In this document: positions 24,406 to 35,700 of the stretch, in pieces
Position numbering within the stretch: position 1 is the stretch's first letter
How the letters are laid out: every line of letters begins with the position of its first letter
Source of the DNA: Siderastrea siderea
Lineage: Eukaryota > Cnidaria > Anthozoa > Scleractinia > Rhizangiidae
Reading direction: 5' to 3'
Length of the DNA stretch: 64,000 bases
Assembly (NCBI GenBank): GCA_964030785.1
Contig: OZ034979.1
Coordinates: forward strand, 13,252,583-13,316,582
The notes under the pieces: generated by a model
Databases searched by the model: none
The model's input: only the letters and a program-made list of their open reading frames with translations
What the model was told of the DNA's origin: nothing
Position numbers and translations under genes: made by a program

Positions 24406-24746
24406 TTAGCACGATCACACGCCAACCAACACGTACCATCACATACATAACGTGTCAAAACGTTTTGGCATTCATGAACAGTGAAAACCTGGACATTTTT
24501 AAATAGCAATCTCAGAATTTTGTATCTACAATATTATCAGAACTTATTTCAAGCCACAAATGTTTACGCTCATCCCAAGTCCGCATGCAGACGGATTTTT
24601 TCACTTTGAAACAGAGACAATAAAAAACTTGAAAATGTTTAATGAAGATCAGATGATTGTTGAAACTTTTCTAGACTGCGGGCACTCCAAGTTCACAAAA
24701 CAGTAGTACAATCTAAGCACCAAGAACACGCGATAACTAATATCTG

Positions 24747-24752
24747 TTTATT
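24747..24752 (-). terminator. Candidate polyadenylation signal of eIF1
   Basis: TTTATT on the plus strand reads AATAAA on the minus strand, about 445 nt past the eIF1 stop codon. It is the first canonical hexamer noticed downstream. Cleavage site not determined. Confidence 0.4.
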
Positions 24753-25195
24753 ACTTGTTTCATGTATTAGGTCAATTTCATTTACAGAAATTGAAACCAA
24801 AAAATTTACTTCTACAAAGATGCTGATCATCAAAGCAATAATAATATTATGATAGCGATGACACTTAGGAATATGTTAGTTTTCTCCTCTACTGTTGTTG
24901 TCTACTCTTCCAAACAGTTCAGCTAGTAATAAAACACAATGTCAACTACAGATGTAAATGAGAAACAGTATCAAATATGCCACAACATCATTACACTGGA
25001 TTTCTTTAAGTAAAAATTGCAAAGGTACCATCTAAGAAATGAGCATTGCCAAAATGCTACCGTTTCTTAAGTAATGTAAATGTTCTTATGATAAAACAAT
25101 TCTGGCTTATGGTTGAATCAAACAATGTCCTACATGTATATGAAATACAAATGTATATACAAGCATCATTTTATGACCAAGTATCCTGAAGGAGT

Positions 25196-28100
25196 TTAGA
25201 AGCCATGGATGTGCAACTGCTCTTTCTTGGCCAGACCAATATTTTCAAGGAATTCACTGATATTTGTACGCTGATCCCCTTGCAGCTGTATCACCTCTCC
25301 ATACTCTGGGTTGTCAATGACTGTGCCATTACAACTAAATTGCTACAGAGAAAAAACAATTCTATGTAAGTGACATTAACTTGTTACTTGGCAGTGACAT
25401 GTGCAGCACAAACGTGGGAAAAAAAAAGTTGCACATCTCACATGTTCTGCCAACATTTTACAACTGACCAACCCATCTCCTGGGGGTTCCAAATGACCAA
25501 TATGCAACAACAATTTTTTAACGTTTTCATGGTCACGTGCTGCTAATATCCGCCATGAACACAAAACAGGGGGCTACGATTAGAAAATTACAGTGGAACC
25601 GTAGTTTAAGATGTACATACACCTTACAGCAACACTGTCAAGAGGTGTGCACATGCGAGACTGCTCCATCTATTGTATGAAAAAACAGATTATACAGCCC
25701 AGGACTTTCAGCATAAAAAAAAAGTTTTTCTTTCCCTTTTAAAACCCCTTGAGACTTTTTGCATTTTTTGGCACTATGGGGTTGAGATGTAAAGTAAAAG
25801 AAGTAATTGAGAGTGCTGAATTACTGTTGATTTCACTGCTGTGTGCTGCTCTGCCTTTTTAGAATATGATTAGCTGGCTATGAGTTGCCTGTTGCGATTC
25901 AACTGTACTCACAAAACAGCAACTGAAGCTTGCAGAACTCCCAGTTCTTTACGATTCTTAGTTAGTATTATTTCCTCGCTACAGTCATTTTAAAAACAAA
26001 TCTCCATCTTTAATTCTGTGACCACTTTGTGAATCAGTGGGAGCTCATGTAGTGGTTGGCATGTTGGACTTCAGATCTGAAGGTCAGTGGTTCGAGGCCT
26101 GGTCCCTGTCATCGTGTTGTTTCCTCAGACAAGAAACTTATTCAATGCTGTCTCTCTCCACCCAGGTGTGTAAATGTGTACTGGCAACATATTGCTTGGG
26201 GTAACCCTGAGATGGACTAGCATCCCATCCAAGGGGAGTGGCAATACTCTCACTGCTTCATTCGGGGATAAGCGTAGCCAGGTTCTGTGGGCCTTCTGTG
26301 GCTCGTGTGACCTTGTTCTATGGGCGAATCATGATTCACATACCATTCACCCATGCCAGTCACAAAATACTCACAATAATGCATACAAGTTTAGAGAAAA
26401 AATACTAACTTCCTGAAATATAAACAAAGACCAATAACTGAAGATTTACAAATTTCCTTTCACTGCTCTGTGTATATGGGTGAATCATAACAGGCAAATC
26501 ATAGCCAATGAATCATGTTTGAAAAACCTGGGTCTTCACACAGCAGTTATATCAGCCATAAATACATATAAATTTTATGGTTGTTACATAACCTAATTGA
26601 ATAATCACACAGGGCAGTGAACATCAACTGAGGTGGGGCATTTGAAATTTTATCAATGCCCGGGGGTCAGGCATTTGCCTACCCCCAGGACAACCCCGGG
26701 GCATTTGACATCCTTGTCAGGTTTCGGTCTCGCAAATAACATTAATATGGATTTTTAAGCTATCCAAGATGATCACTTCCGTAAAAATCTTTTAGGTTTT
26801 TGGCCTTTTGTTAAATACGGATCATGCGTTTTCTGTTCTTCCATAACAATACTTCACTTACTAAATTAACACATGAATTGTGCGTGTCAAAATCAGATAA
26901 ATGGTTGAATAATTGAACCAAATAGTAAACCAAAAGCAACTGTCATGTACACAATTTGGCGTGTTATTGATAAGTGGCATTGAGGCAAATAATCTACAAG
27001 AGGATAGATGCACAGGTAAACAACCAAACAGCATTGAAAATAAAGGCTGGTTTCCATATGATCACTATGACAGTGTTCTCCTTATCAGGCGGTAACCGGT
27101 AAAATTTACCGCTTGTAGCACTGCTTGTTACCGGTTAGCCGGAACAACAATTAGAAACATCCAACAGTTTGGGATCGTGAAAGATTTATCGGATTGAATT
27201 ATGAAAAGATTTATGTCAGTCGTACTACGTCATACGTAACTTTTCTAATTGCCCATGCGTTTGTACAATATTAGACGAAGCCTTATCATCTCGATATTTC
27301 TAAGTTCGTTAGATAATGGTCTTACCTTCTCTACGTTTCTCCAAACGTTTCTACCTTAGTATGATGTTAGTCGTATCTTTTTAACATTTCTCCGTACGCT
27401 AGTACATTCCTAGGGTATAAGTCTTCTCGACATTTTCCGTGTGATAGTATGTACATCAGTGTTGTAAGGTCTTATCTTCTCGACTGTCGACAATTCTCTG
27501 TACTTTAGAATATTCAAGAAATATTATTGTTATCTTCTCGACGTTTGTCCGTGTGCTAGTGTATCCGTAATTAAAATGTTGTTAGTTGTATCCCTTAACA
27601 TTTCTCCATACGTTAGCATGGTCGTAAGATATTAGTGTTATCTTCATGACGTCTATATCCGTACGCTGGTTTGTTCGTAAGGTCCTCTTAGTATTGTCTT
27701 CTCCTCGAAGTTCTTCGTTTACACCTTTGTAACGAGTACAATGTATGCCTTAATCTTTTAGGCGTTTGCCCGTACGTTTTTTAGGTTGCTGTAAGCTTTT
27801 TCTTCTCGACATTTATCTGTACGTTAATACGTTCCTTGTCACAGGAATCGCAAACGTCAACCGTTTTGAAGGGTTTTCGTGACGTGTGTGAGCCTAGTGT
27901 CATGCTGGCAACATTACGGGTCTCATGACGACAATTCCACTCCAGCCAGGGAAGAAAAAAGATTCTCAACAGGGCTGCTTTACCGGTCTAAAAAAACTGA
28001 CTAACCTGTTACCCTGAAAACTAGGGAGAACACTGTATGATCGCTGCGATCACTGGAAAAAGCGTTCAGCAACTGTTGCGATCATATACTCTTGAACTAG

Positions 28101-29239
28101 TCTTCAGCGATCGTTGTGAAGTGTGGTTTCCATGTGATCACAATGATTGCTGAATGTTTTTTCCAGCGATTGCAGTAATCATATGGAAACCAGCCTTATT
28201 GATGAGTAACACTTTCTCGTTATGATTTATTATATCTTGGGCATCTTGAGTTAGGTGAGGTAATCCGTCTGAACCGTCCAGGAGCTGGTACCGCTGATTC
28301 TGATATTGAAATAAGCCAATGAAATGAAGGCAATAAATGATAGTTTGGACAATGTTATCGATATTGTGAAGTACGTTGTAATGTTTGTTCTTTGCATTTG
28401 TTGTTCGGGTAAATTTAATAAATACCCCTGTCTAAGCAGTAAGGTGTCCATACTATGGAGTGCAAGTAAAGAGAGACTTAACTGTACATTCACAATAGGA
28501 CATGCAAGATCAGTCATCCACACTGCCCCCCCCCCCCCCCAATCCCAACCTGCTGATTTTAAGATGTTGCATCATTTTTACACCGTGCAACTTCCGCAGC
28601 GATACATACCTAACATACGACTCGAGTAAACAGCAGTTGTCACGAAAACAAGAAAAATTTACGATAGTGAAAATGTTAAAAAAGATGCAAAGATGTGGGT
28701 TCTTCGTTTCGAAAAATGTCCTTGCGTCTTAGCTTGGTCTAATGTTTTTTAATCTATAAAATGTACCTAAGGATCCGTCAAAATATCAGTAAGCTGAAGA
28801 TTTTCGAATTTCCTTGATTTAAAGGTGAACTTCAATCTAAAAATTCCTTTTCTTTCAGCAGTTCAAAAAGCCTCAAGATACGACTTAAAATAACCCTTAA
28901 GCAATTTAATAATGGCATGATCAGATGAACATCATATGACAAACCTTTTTGAACGCTCTCACAAGCTTCTTCTTGTCATAACTTTCGTCTATGCCTTGTA
29001 TTGTTGTTAGAGTCTTACGGCCACTTCGTTGCTGTATTCGAATGTGTATAGGCTGCTCTTGTTTTGACGATTCGTCGACACCTTTACTTGCATCCGAAAA
29101 AGGATCTACAGATACGGAAAAGTTAAAATATAAATAATGACAACGAAACAGAAATTAATCAATGCTTGTTACGAACACATTGACAAAATAAGTACTAGAA
29201 TGTGAAATTACCGAAAGTTTGCAAGTTCTGGATTGACAT
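25196..29239 (-). CDS. EIF1: Translation initiation factor eIF1 (SUI1 family), complete, 3 coding exons
   Basis: Coding exons on the minus strand: 29239-29212 (28 bp), 29105-28945 (161 bp), 25342-25196 (147 bp, stop TAA). Donors gtaatt and gtttgt, acceptors ctgtag and ctgtag, phases 1 and 0; total 111 residues plus stop, against 113 in human eIF1. The N-terminus MSIQNLQTF is followed by DPFSDASKG, then the SUI1 domain from about residue 28: IHIRIQQRSGRKTLTT, the DKKKLVRAFKK basic stretch, CNGTVIDNPEYGEVIQLQGD and the terminal KEQLHIHGF. These are the family hallmarks. eIF1 binds the 40S subunit near the P site in the cytosol, promotes scanning and rejects non-AUG or poor-context starts. Intron 1 is only 106 bp; intron 2 is 3.6 kb and contains a SINE and a nested pair of inverted-repeat elements. 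The start codon context is poor (C at -3, U at +4), as in other eIF1 genes. The gene is divergent from VPS39 and followed by LRRC47 on the same strand. Confidence 0.97.
26042..26400 (+). mobile_element. tRNA-derived SINE with conserved central domain, in eIF1 intron 2
   Basis: Head GAGCTCATGTAGTGGTTGGC and B box AGTGGTTCGAGGCC, then a body with GGTAACCCTGAGATGGAC, TAGCATCCCATCCAAGGG and GGGATAAGCG. The body resembles conserved central domains shared by several animal SINE families. Confidence 0.7.
26630..26725. repeat. GGGGCATTTGAC repeat fragment
   Basis: GGGGCATTTGAAATTTTATC, GCCCGGGGGTCAGGCATTTG and CCCGGGGCATTTGACATCC in 95 bp, imperfectly palindromic. Probably a truncated small element. 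Confidence 0.4.
27045..28195. mobile_element. Inverted-repeat element (outer), interrupted, in eIF1 intron 2
   Basis: Left GGCTGGTTTCCATATGATCA and right TAATCATATGGAAACCAGCC are inverted repeats. Interior has repeated GATCGCTGCGATCACTGGAAAAA-type motifs. Without the nested insert the element is about 180 bp. Confidence 0.7.
27071..28035. mobile_element. 965-bp inverted-repeat element nested in the 27045-28195 element
   Basis: Ends CAGTGTTCTCCTTATCAGG and CCTGAAAACTAGGGAGAACACTG, hAT-like termini. Flanked by TATGA on both sides (27066-27070, 28036-28040). Interior contains a degenerate 65-bp tandem repeat with core TTATCTTCTCGACGTTT and CCGTACGCTAGTA (about 27290-27840). No transposase frame. 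Confidence 0.7.
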
Positions 29240-29682
29240 GCGAGCTTTTTAATACCAACTGGTTGAAACTCTGAACGGATTTAGCTTCGATGGGTAGGAT
29301 TCGCAGAGATTCAGAACGATTTTCGACTGTTCGATATCCTTACTCGAAAGATGTCAGAAAATACGAAGGCGGACCAAGCGAGCGGAAATGATGTCATGGT
29401 GTCGTCATCAGTCATGTGATTTTAGCCAGCCAAAAAGAAAAGTGCTCTCGCGCTCGTCTTCAGTGAAAGACCGCGAATATTTCAAAACAAGAAGAAAATA
29501 TTGCACTGGAACAACGTCAGAAGATTTCCACAAAACCAATCGACTTTCTTCCAATTGCCTCTCATTTCTGATCGACTTCTATCTTCATCAATTGCCAACG
29601 ATTACCAAACGAGGTGAAGGTTAAACCTGGAGTACTGCAGGCTCAAGGTTGTTTTTGTCTTCAAGCCATGTAGGATACAAAC
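29240..29682. promoter_or_regulatory. Bidirectional promoter region between eIF1 and VPS39
   Basis: The eIF1 start codon (29239, minus) and VPS39 start codon (29721, plus) are divergent with 481 bp between them, so both 5' UTRs and both core promoters must lie here unless there are non-coding first exons. Visible elements include an ATF/CREB-like TGATGTCA at 29389-29396, an E-box-containing GTCATGTGAT at 29411-29420 that differs at two positions from the GTCACGTGAC lysosomal CLEAR consensus, and ETS-type GGAA cores. No TATA box was recognised. Transcription starts are not known from sequence alone. Confidence 0.6.
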
Positions 29683-29775
29683 ATGAGTAGACTGGTTGCT
29701 GTATCTACAGTGCTACAAACATGCACGATGCGTTTGAACATGCAATTATACTGGAGAAACTTCCTCTGCAAATAG
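29668..29775 (+). promoter_or_regulatory. Upstream start-stop element and overlapping uORF in the VPS39 leader
   Basis: An ATG directly followed by TAG lies at 29668-29673. A second ATG at 29683 opens a 30-codon reading frame that passes over the VPS39 ATG (29721) in another frame and stops at 29773-29775. If transcription begins upstream of 29668, ribosomes meet both before the main start. Conserved coding sense was not seen in the overlapping frame. Confidence 0.5.
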
Positions 29776-32700
29776 AGTGCATTGCTACATTTGGTAAGAA
29801 ATAACAATTAATTTTGAATTCAGAAAACAAACTAAAATGCTATTGTTCGTTGTTAAAGCTGGTTAAAATAGTTGAATGACCTAATGAAGTAAGCTTGTAT
29901 CTGGCTGGAATGGCAATTTCCACTGCCTTTCTGAATCCGATTAGTCTTCTAATTTAAGGCCTTTTTAAATATGATTTGCTTATTTTATTGGTACTTTGTT
30001 AATAAGTTTCATGGGGGAGGGGTTAGGGGATGTACCCTTCCCCTTGTCGAATAATTCTATGCACTGGACAGTTGTTTTCTGCCATCCGCTTCTTTACAAA
30101 AACAACACTGGTTATGTTTATGAATTGCTTTACTATAGGCATTGACATAAAACTACAATACAAAAACCCTGCTCCTCTGGGATACCCTTAATAAGGCATT
30201 CATTTTGTGAGGTTCTTTGATGTCAAATCTAGCCTGCAAACAGGCTGCTTTCATCCCTTCCCCTGCTAGTGCTCAGCTTGCTCTGCTCACCAATTTTCTT
30301 CCTTTGCTGAACTCCACTTCATAACCTGTTGCCCATTTTTCACTCCCCTTTCACCCCCCCCCCTTCTATCTCTTTCTTCTTTGCAAGTGATGCTATTAGA
30401 TAGAATATTAATTTACCGTTAATTGAGTCTTATTGTTAGATAATTGAAGGGCTCAGAACAGGGATTTTGTTAAGGGCCTCACACTGGGCAAATTGATCAC
30501 CTGAAAACCTGCCAACCTTTTTTCAGTCAAAAGTTTTGTAATTTTTGTCTTCATAATATAATTATTACCCGATATTCCAAAGACATTTGACTATTTCTCA
30601 ACGTTGCCGAATATGTCCAGTGATTTCTGAGGTTTGCAAAAGATAGCCATATGGTTTAAATGACTCAAACCGCAGACTTGTAGTTGTAGTTTATATCGCG
30701 ATTTTTTTTATAGAAATTGAATCAAATTATCAAATTTACTTGTTGTTTGATAATTAAGGAACTAAATAGGAATTTGTGAATGAGAAATGGGCTTACAAGT
30801 TTGCATGTGATTGATGTTTTCGATCCGCAGGCATGAGACTCGTGTATGATGCATGACAGTTGGCAGGTATATGCCTGTTAACGTGAGTTGGCCTGTCTGC
30901 TTTGGGCATCACAACCAGGTTTTTCTTATATTTTGAAGAGGTTAAATTCATAGCTTTTTGTCTGCCTGTGAAACAACAAATCACCTCCTTGCTCACTATG
31001 TTAATGAAAACCCTGTCAGTGGAAAAAATAGCATGCATGTTAACAAGTGATGGTTTGGCTTTAAAATCCAAACATTGCTTCAAAGTTGGTCTATTTTGGC
31101 ATACAAACTGGCTATTAAATGTATATAAGAAACATACTTCCATGTTTTTGTTTTGTCCCAAAGGCTTAATTTAATTTATATTTTTAGCAGTTTTGTACAG
31201 AAAAACTTAATAAGGAACTCAAGTTAAGCATGAGTGACTTCTTTTCTTTTGTTCAAAAGAAATCAACCAAGCATTGAGTCATTTTAGCTGCTTGAGATTT
31301 ACCTTATTGTTGCTTATTTTAAAATCACGAAATTTCATACTCACCAAAATTAGAATGTGCGAAAATAAAATTCACAAAATTTATACAATATTATATTTAT
31401 TTAGTATAAAACTTGTAATTACTAATTTAAGAGCTGCTGTAAATCGTAGACATGATGGCCATTAATAATTTTAGGTAAAAATGATACTTTGCTTTTTTTT
31501 TCAGTAGACTTCTAATATTCTTCCTCTGCTTCACTATCATCTGCTGGGCATCTGTATCATCCTGTACAGTCTAAATCTTTTGAAACCTCTTTGGTGCATT
31601 CATTGAACCTTATCTGCCAGTTCTTTGCATTTAGCAGGGTTGTCCCTAACAGCCGGCTACTTTTGTGATATAGTTATATATATTTTAAAGACAATTATTT
31701 GTTCCTTTACTGGCGCAGATATATGAAAATGAAACTTATTTCCCATTGCAGTTTATTTACTTAAAAATACAGTACCGCTCGAAAGTATTGGTGCATTTTC
31801 CGCGATACTGCAGCGGTGGAATTGCAGTTTGTATCTCCGGTTTGACCTCGGAAAAACCTCGTCTAACTTCTTTGAAAACTCCGGTTTTACCTCGGTTTTT
31901 TGCGGTTAGAAATACCGCGGTAAAGAATAGGACGCGGTGGTGTTTGAATAGCCTTTTGTTTCCTTTGTTTCAAAGATTAATTAACTTCAATAAGCGAGAC
32001 GTCGCGCGCCGATGATTTTATGATGTGATAGATTTCACGTGATTATTGCTTTTATTGTGATTCACAAACCGTGACTTCTGAGCACTTTTGCTGAACGCTA
32101 ACGTTAGTCGAAGAAAGAAATGGAAACTCGTGCCATTTGCAACAGCTAGAAGAAATAAAACGGACATCATAGAGATAGAATTGTTGCGTTACATACCATC
32201 TGACGTTCATTGAAAAGGTCAGATTTCACCATTATGCAAATTTGATGCGCTTTTGAACTGAAACTAACTCTGCGCTATATATCGCTATTTCTTACAAATT
32301 CTTTTACACTTGGCATTGTCTTTGAGCTTCAACATGAGTTTCATTTACTATTTCAATTATCATCGAAGGATTAAGTGTGCAAAAGATCTAGAAAGGTTCG
32401 ATTTGTTCCCACTCGCTCGCACAATTTATTTTGAGACTCACAGTATGCATATTCAAATTCAGTGCAATGCTCCGTGAACTAAAAATAATCTCAGGAAACA
32501 ACTTGCTATTTTACTCTAATTCTGTTTCTAACATCATAACTTTTGCTTTTTAGTTCAAGTTACATTCAGCACTTTCGCTTTTGACGGCATGTTTGAGTAT
32601 GGCGAAGGCATATTTCAATTCTGAAAATTTTAGCTTACGTCGCATTCGGCACGCAAATTATTCATGCAACGCTTGGCACCACATAGTTGTGTTTGCCATC

Positions 32701-35700
32701 TAAAACTGTTTTTTTTTTTTAAAATAAAGAACATGTTTTTCTTTACTATTGAACGTGTAAGCTTCTGTTCGTTCGCTTGAAGTTTGCTTGCGGCTGCCCG
32801 ACAATCCATTCTATTGTGATTGTGCATGATTCTGGCGCCTAGTCCCGCCGTCTTGCAAAGTCTGAAACGAGAACCTCTCGTGTTGTATCGCACGGACTAC
32901 CGGCTTGCTCAAAAAACATTTAAATACATCGGCTTGCTCATAGCTCTCCTTAAACGATCTAATACCAATAAAAACACGATCTTTAAAGTTCTTTATTTAT
33001 AATTGCACTTGGTGATAAAAACACCTGCAATGCCAAGCCGGCATGACAGCACACGATCGAGTCCGAAATCGGTTTTATCACGAAGCGCAATCTTGTGAAA
33101 TTATACTGCTAACCTTTTGTCTATTTGCTCCTTTGAGAATATTAGTGAGATAAAGTATAAACAATGCCAAAACAATAGAAATTAGCCACTATTGTTTGGT
33201 TACCGAGGCATTGCCGCGTCAAGTCAGCCGCGGTGTTCGGTCGCTTTCGTCCTTACCGAGGTTGCGGTTTTCGTCCCACCGCGGCAAATTCGAGGAAAAC
33301 AAAATGGCGGCGGATGAGGTTTCGCCGCGTGCTTATGCACCAATACTTTCGAGCAGTACTGTAATCTGGTTGGCACAGAGATACATGATTATTAGTTCAT
33401 AATGTTGAGTTCTGGGAATTACATGTAGAAAACCACTGAAGGCATGAGTTTATGCAAATTAAATTGAGAAGTTATGATTACTTATGGAACTGACATTATT
33501 GGAAATTTGTGGTCAGTATCAAGGAAATTCCATTTCTGGGGACTTAAAATGTAAAAGTTTCCTGGGGGGCATGCCCCCAGACCCCGCTAGAAGGGATCGC
33601 CTTTGGCGGTCGATAATCACTATCCGGCTACTTAGAAATTTTTGCCAGCCACTTGAAAAGTTGTGGACAACCCTGTTAGCACTGGTCTTTACTAGCTTAA
33701 GGAAATTTCAAAAATTAAAACGCTTTGTTATTTTGTTCTCCCAAAATCGTGAAATTAAATACTCGCAGAACATGGCTTCGGAATTTTCTTAAAATTAAGT
33801 ACGCGCCAAAATTAGTGAGAAGAAGGAAGCAAAAATAACTGGTAATTAATTAACTTCGTCAAATATAAATACATACATGTGCAAGTTTGTTATTTGATAA
33901 TCAGTCAGGCTATTAATTGATCAGTCCATTAGAAGAGCTAATTTTGTTTACTCGAATTTCAAGGCCAAGTACATGTAAATTGTCACCAGAGCTCTTTTCC
34001 ACCAGGCCTTTCAATCATTACTTTGTTTAGATGATTGTGTATACATAATATTCTGTTAGGTAGTTGCTATCTCAAAACCTCCGCTAAATCATTGCCTAAG
34101 CCCTGTCAAAATGTTTTAAAGTGGTGGGCAGGATAACAGAAGTAGTAGACAGTAAGGGCTAATAACTGAAGTGAATTTAGTTAGTCAACATGGCAAATTA
34201 TTGACAGACTGTAGGCGGCAAAATTGCTGGCTACTGGCACATTTTGACAGGGCTGATTACAGTCTTTTCTCCATACACACCTTCATGCACAGTTGATTTT
34301 TTAATTTCTACATGTAGGTGACAACCTTCTTGTGGGAACTAGGCAGGGTCACTTGCTTCTGTATGGGGTGAAAGATGGATCAGGTAAAGTCAAAAATTAC
34401 TCAGTAACTGACAAAAGGCTGCTAGCATAACTCCCTTTTGTTCAGTGTTTGTTCTTTTAATTTGGTTTTTGCTCAGGTTTGCTTTTTATAGTTACTTTTT
34501 GCATGTATCCTAAGAAAGAAACACCACCCCTTCCTTTTTTCTGGGCAGGACCATCAGTTTGGTGGAAGTTCCATTGATAAGAACTCATGTCTGGGATTAA
34601 ATACTGTTACAAATTTGCAAATTGTAAACCAATATAGGTTTTTCTTTTCAGCTACAAATTTTTTGCTCCCTACCCTGGTAGAAATCCTATACAGGATCCT
34701 ACAGGATTTTCTAGAATCCTACAAGATCCTACAGGATCCTTTAAGGTCACACAGGATCCTACCCAGGATCCTAAATGGCAATAATCTTAACTCTTTCCCA
34801 GTGGTGGTTGGACACGGTCCGAAAGGCATGGTGGATCATTATATTAGCCAATCACGAGTAGTCTCTTAACCAGGACGAGAAGTCAACATGGCGGCCTTTG
34901 ACGGGAATGTGAGCTTCACTTCTTGTCATTTTAATGTGCAATCTGTCCCCAGTGCAACTTACATTTAACAAGAATAATTAGGATTGGTGTGTATCTAGAT
35001 CTCTTGAAATCTATGGATCTGGTCATCTTTTGTAAGTCAAGTTTGAGGACAATTTCGTTGTAGGTGGATCGAGCAATGTGTGCTTTCATGATATTTGTGT
35101 AGGTCTTACATTTTGAGAATTTGTAGGCTAACCCAAAAATCTAAAACCGTTTATTTTACACCAAGATCAAGATGGATAAATTTGCTTTTATAAAATCATA
35201 TAGCGCCCGATAGCGCCCCTCTAGTTTGAGAATTATGCGTTATTTAAGTTGTCGAATTTTCTCTCCAATATTACTCTCACACTGCGAGATGTGAAAATTA
35301 CCCACGAAATATTAACGCGAGTGATCGTCTTATTTTAATTATGACAAGTATCAGCAGTATTTTGTGGCATCCCAATTGAGTGTTTTCCCTTCTTTGTTTT
35401 GTTGTCTTTATGTTAAGAGGCAAAATGGTTTCTTCAGTCTGCTCTGTTGCCCTGTATGCAACAAACTTTCAAGAATCACATTTTGTTTGCTGAAATGACC
35501 AAAATTATTTGGGCTTTAGGGTCTTAATACATAGTCACATCATCTGTTGTGGATTGGTTTCCTAAGATCCCCTACGCAGCAGCCTCAAGGTTCTTAACTT
35601 ACAACCTCTGCGCACTGAACTACTGAGAAAGCTAAAAAATTCAGTTATGTATTGATCAGTAACTCAGATAATTGGAAATTCATGGTGCTATCTTAGACAT

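Larger units (their letters stand above)
22572..24740. other. Intergenic region between LRRC47 and the eIF1 3' end
   Basis: Should contain the LRRC47 promoter and 5' UTR just above 22571. Pyrimidine-rich tracts CCCTCCCTCC near 22921-23090. No exon recognised. Confidence 0.4.
31637..33673. mobile_element. hAT-like element with 8-bp flanking repeat, hosting two nested repeats
   Basis: Left GGGTTGTCCCTAACAGCCGG, right CCAGCCACTTGAAAAGTTG and GGACAACCC as inverted ends. Flanks ATTTAGCA (31629-31636) and TGTTAGCA (33674-33681) agree at 6 of 8 positions. Interior right side has GGGGGGCATGCCCCCAGACC. Without the nested insert it is about 445 bp. Confidence 0.65.
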
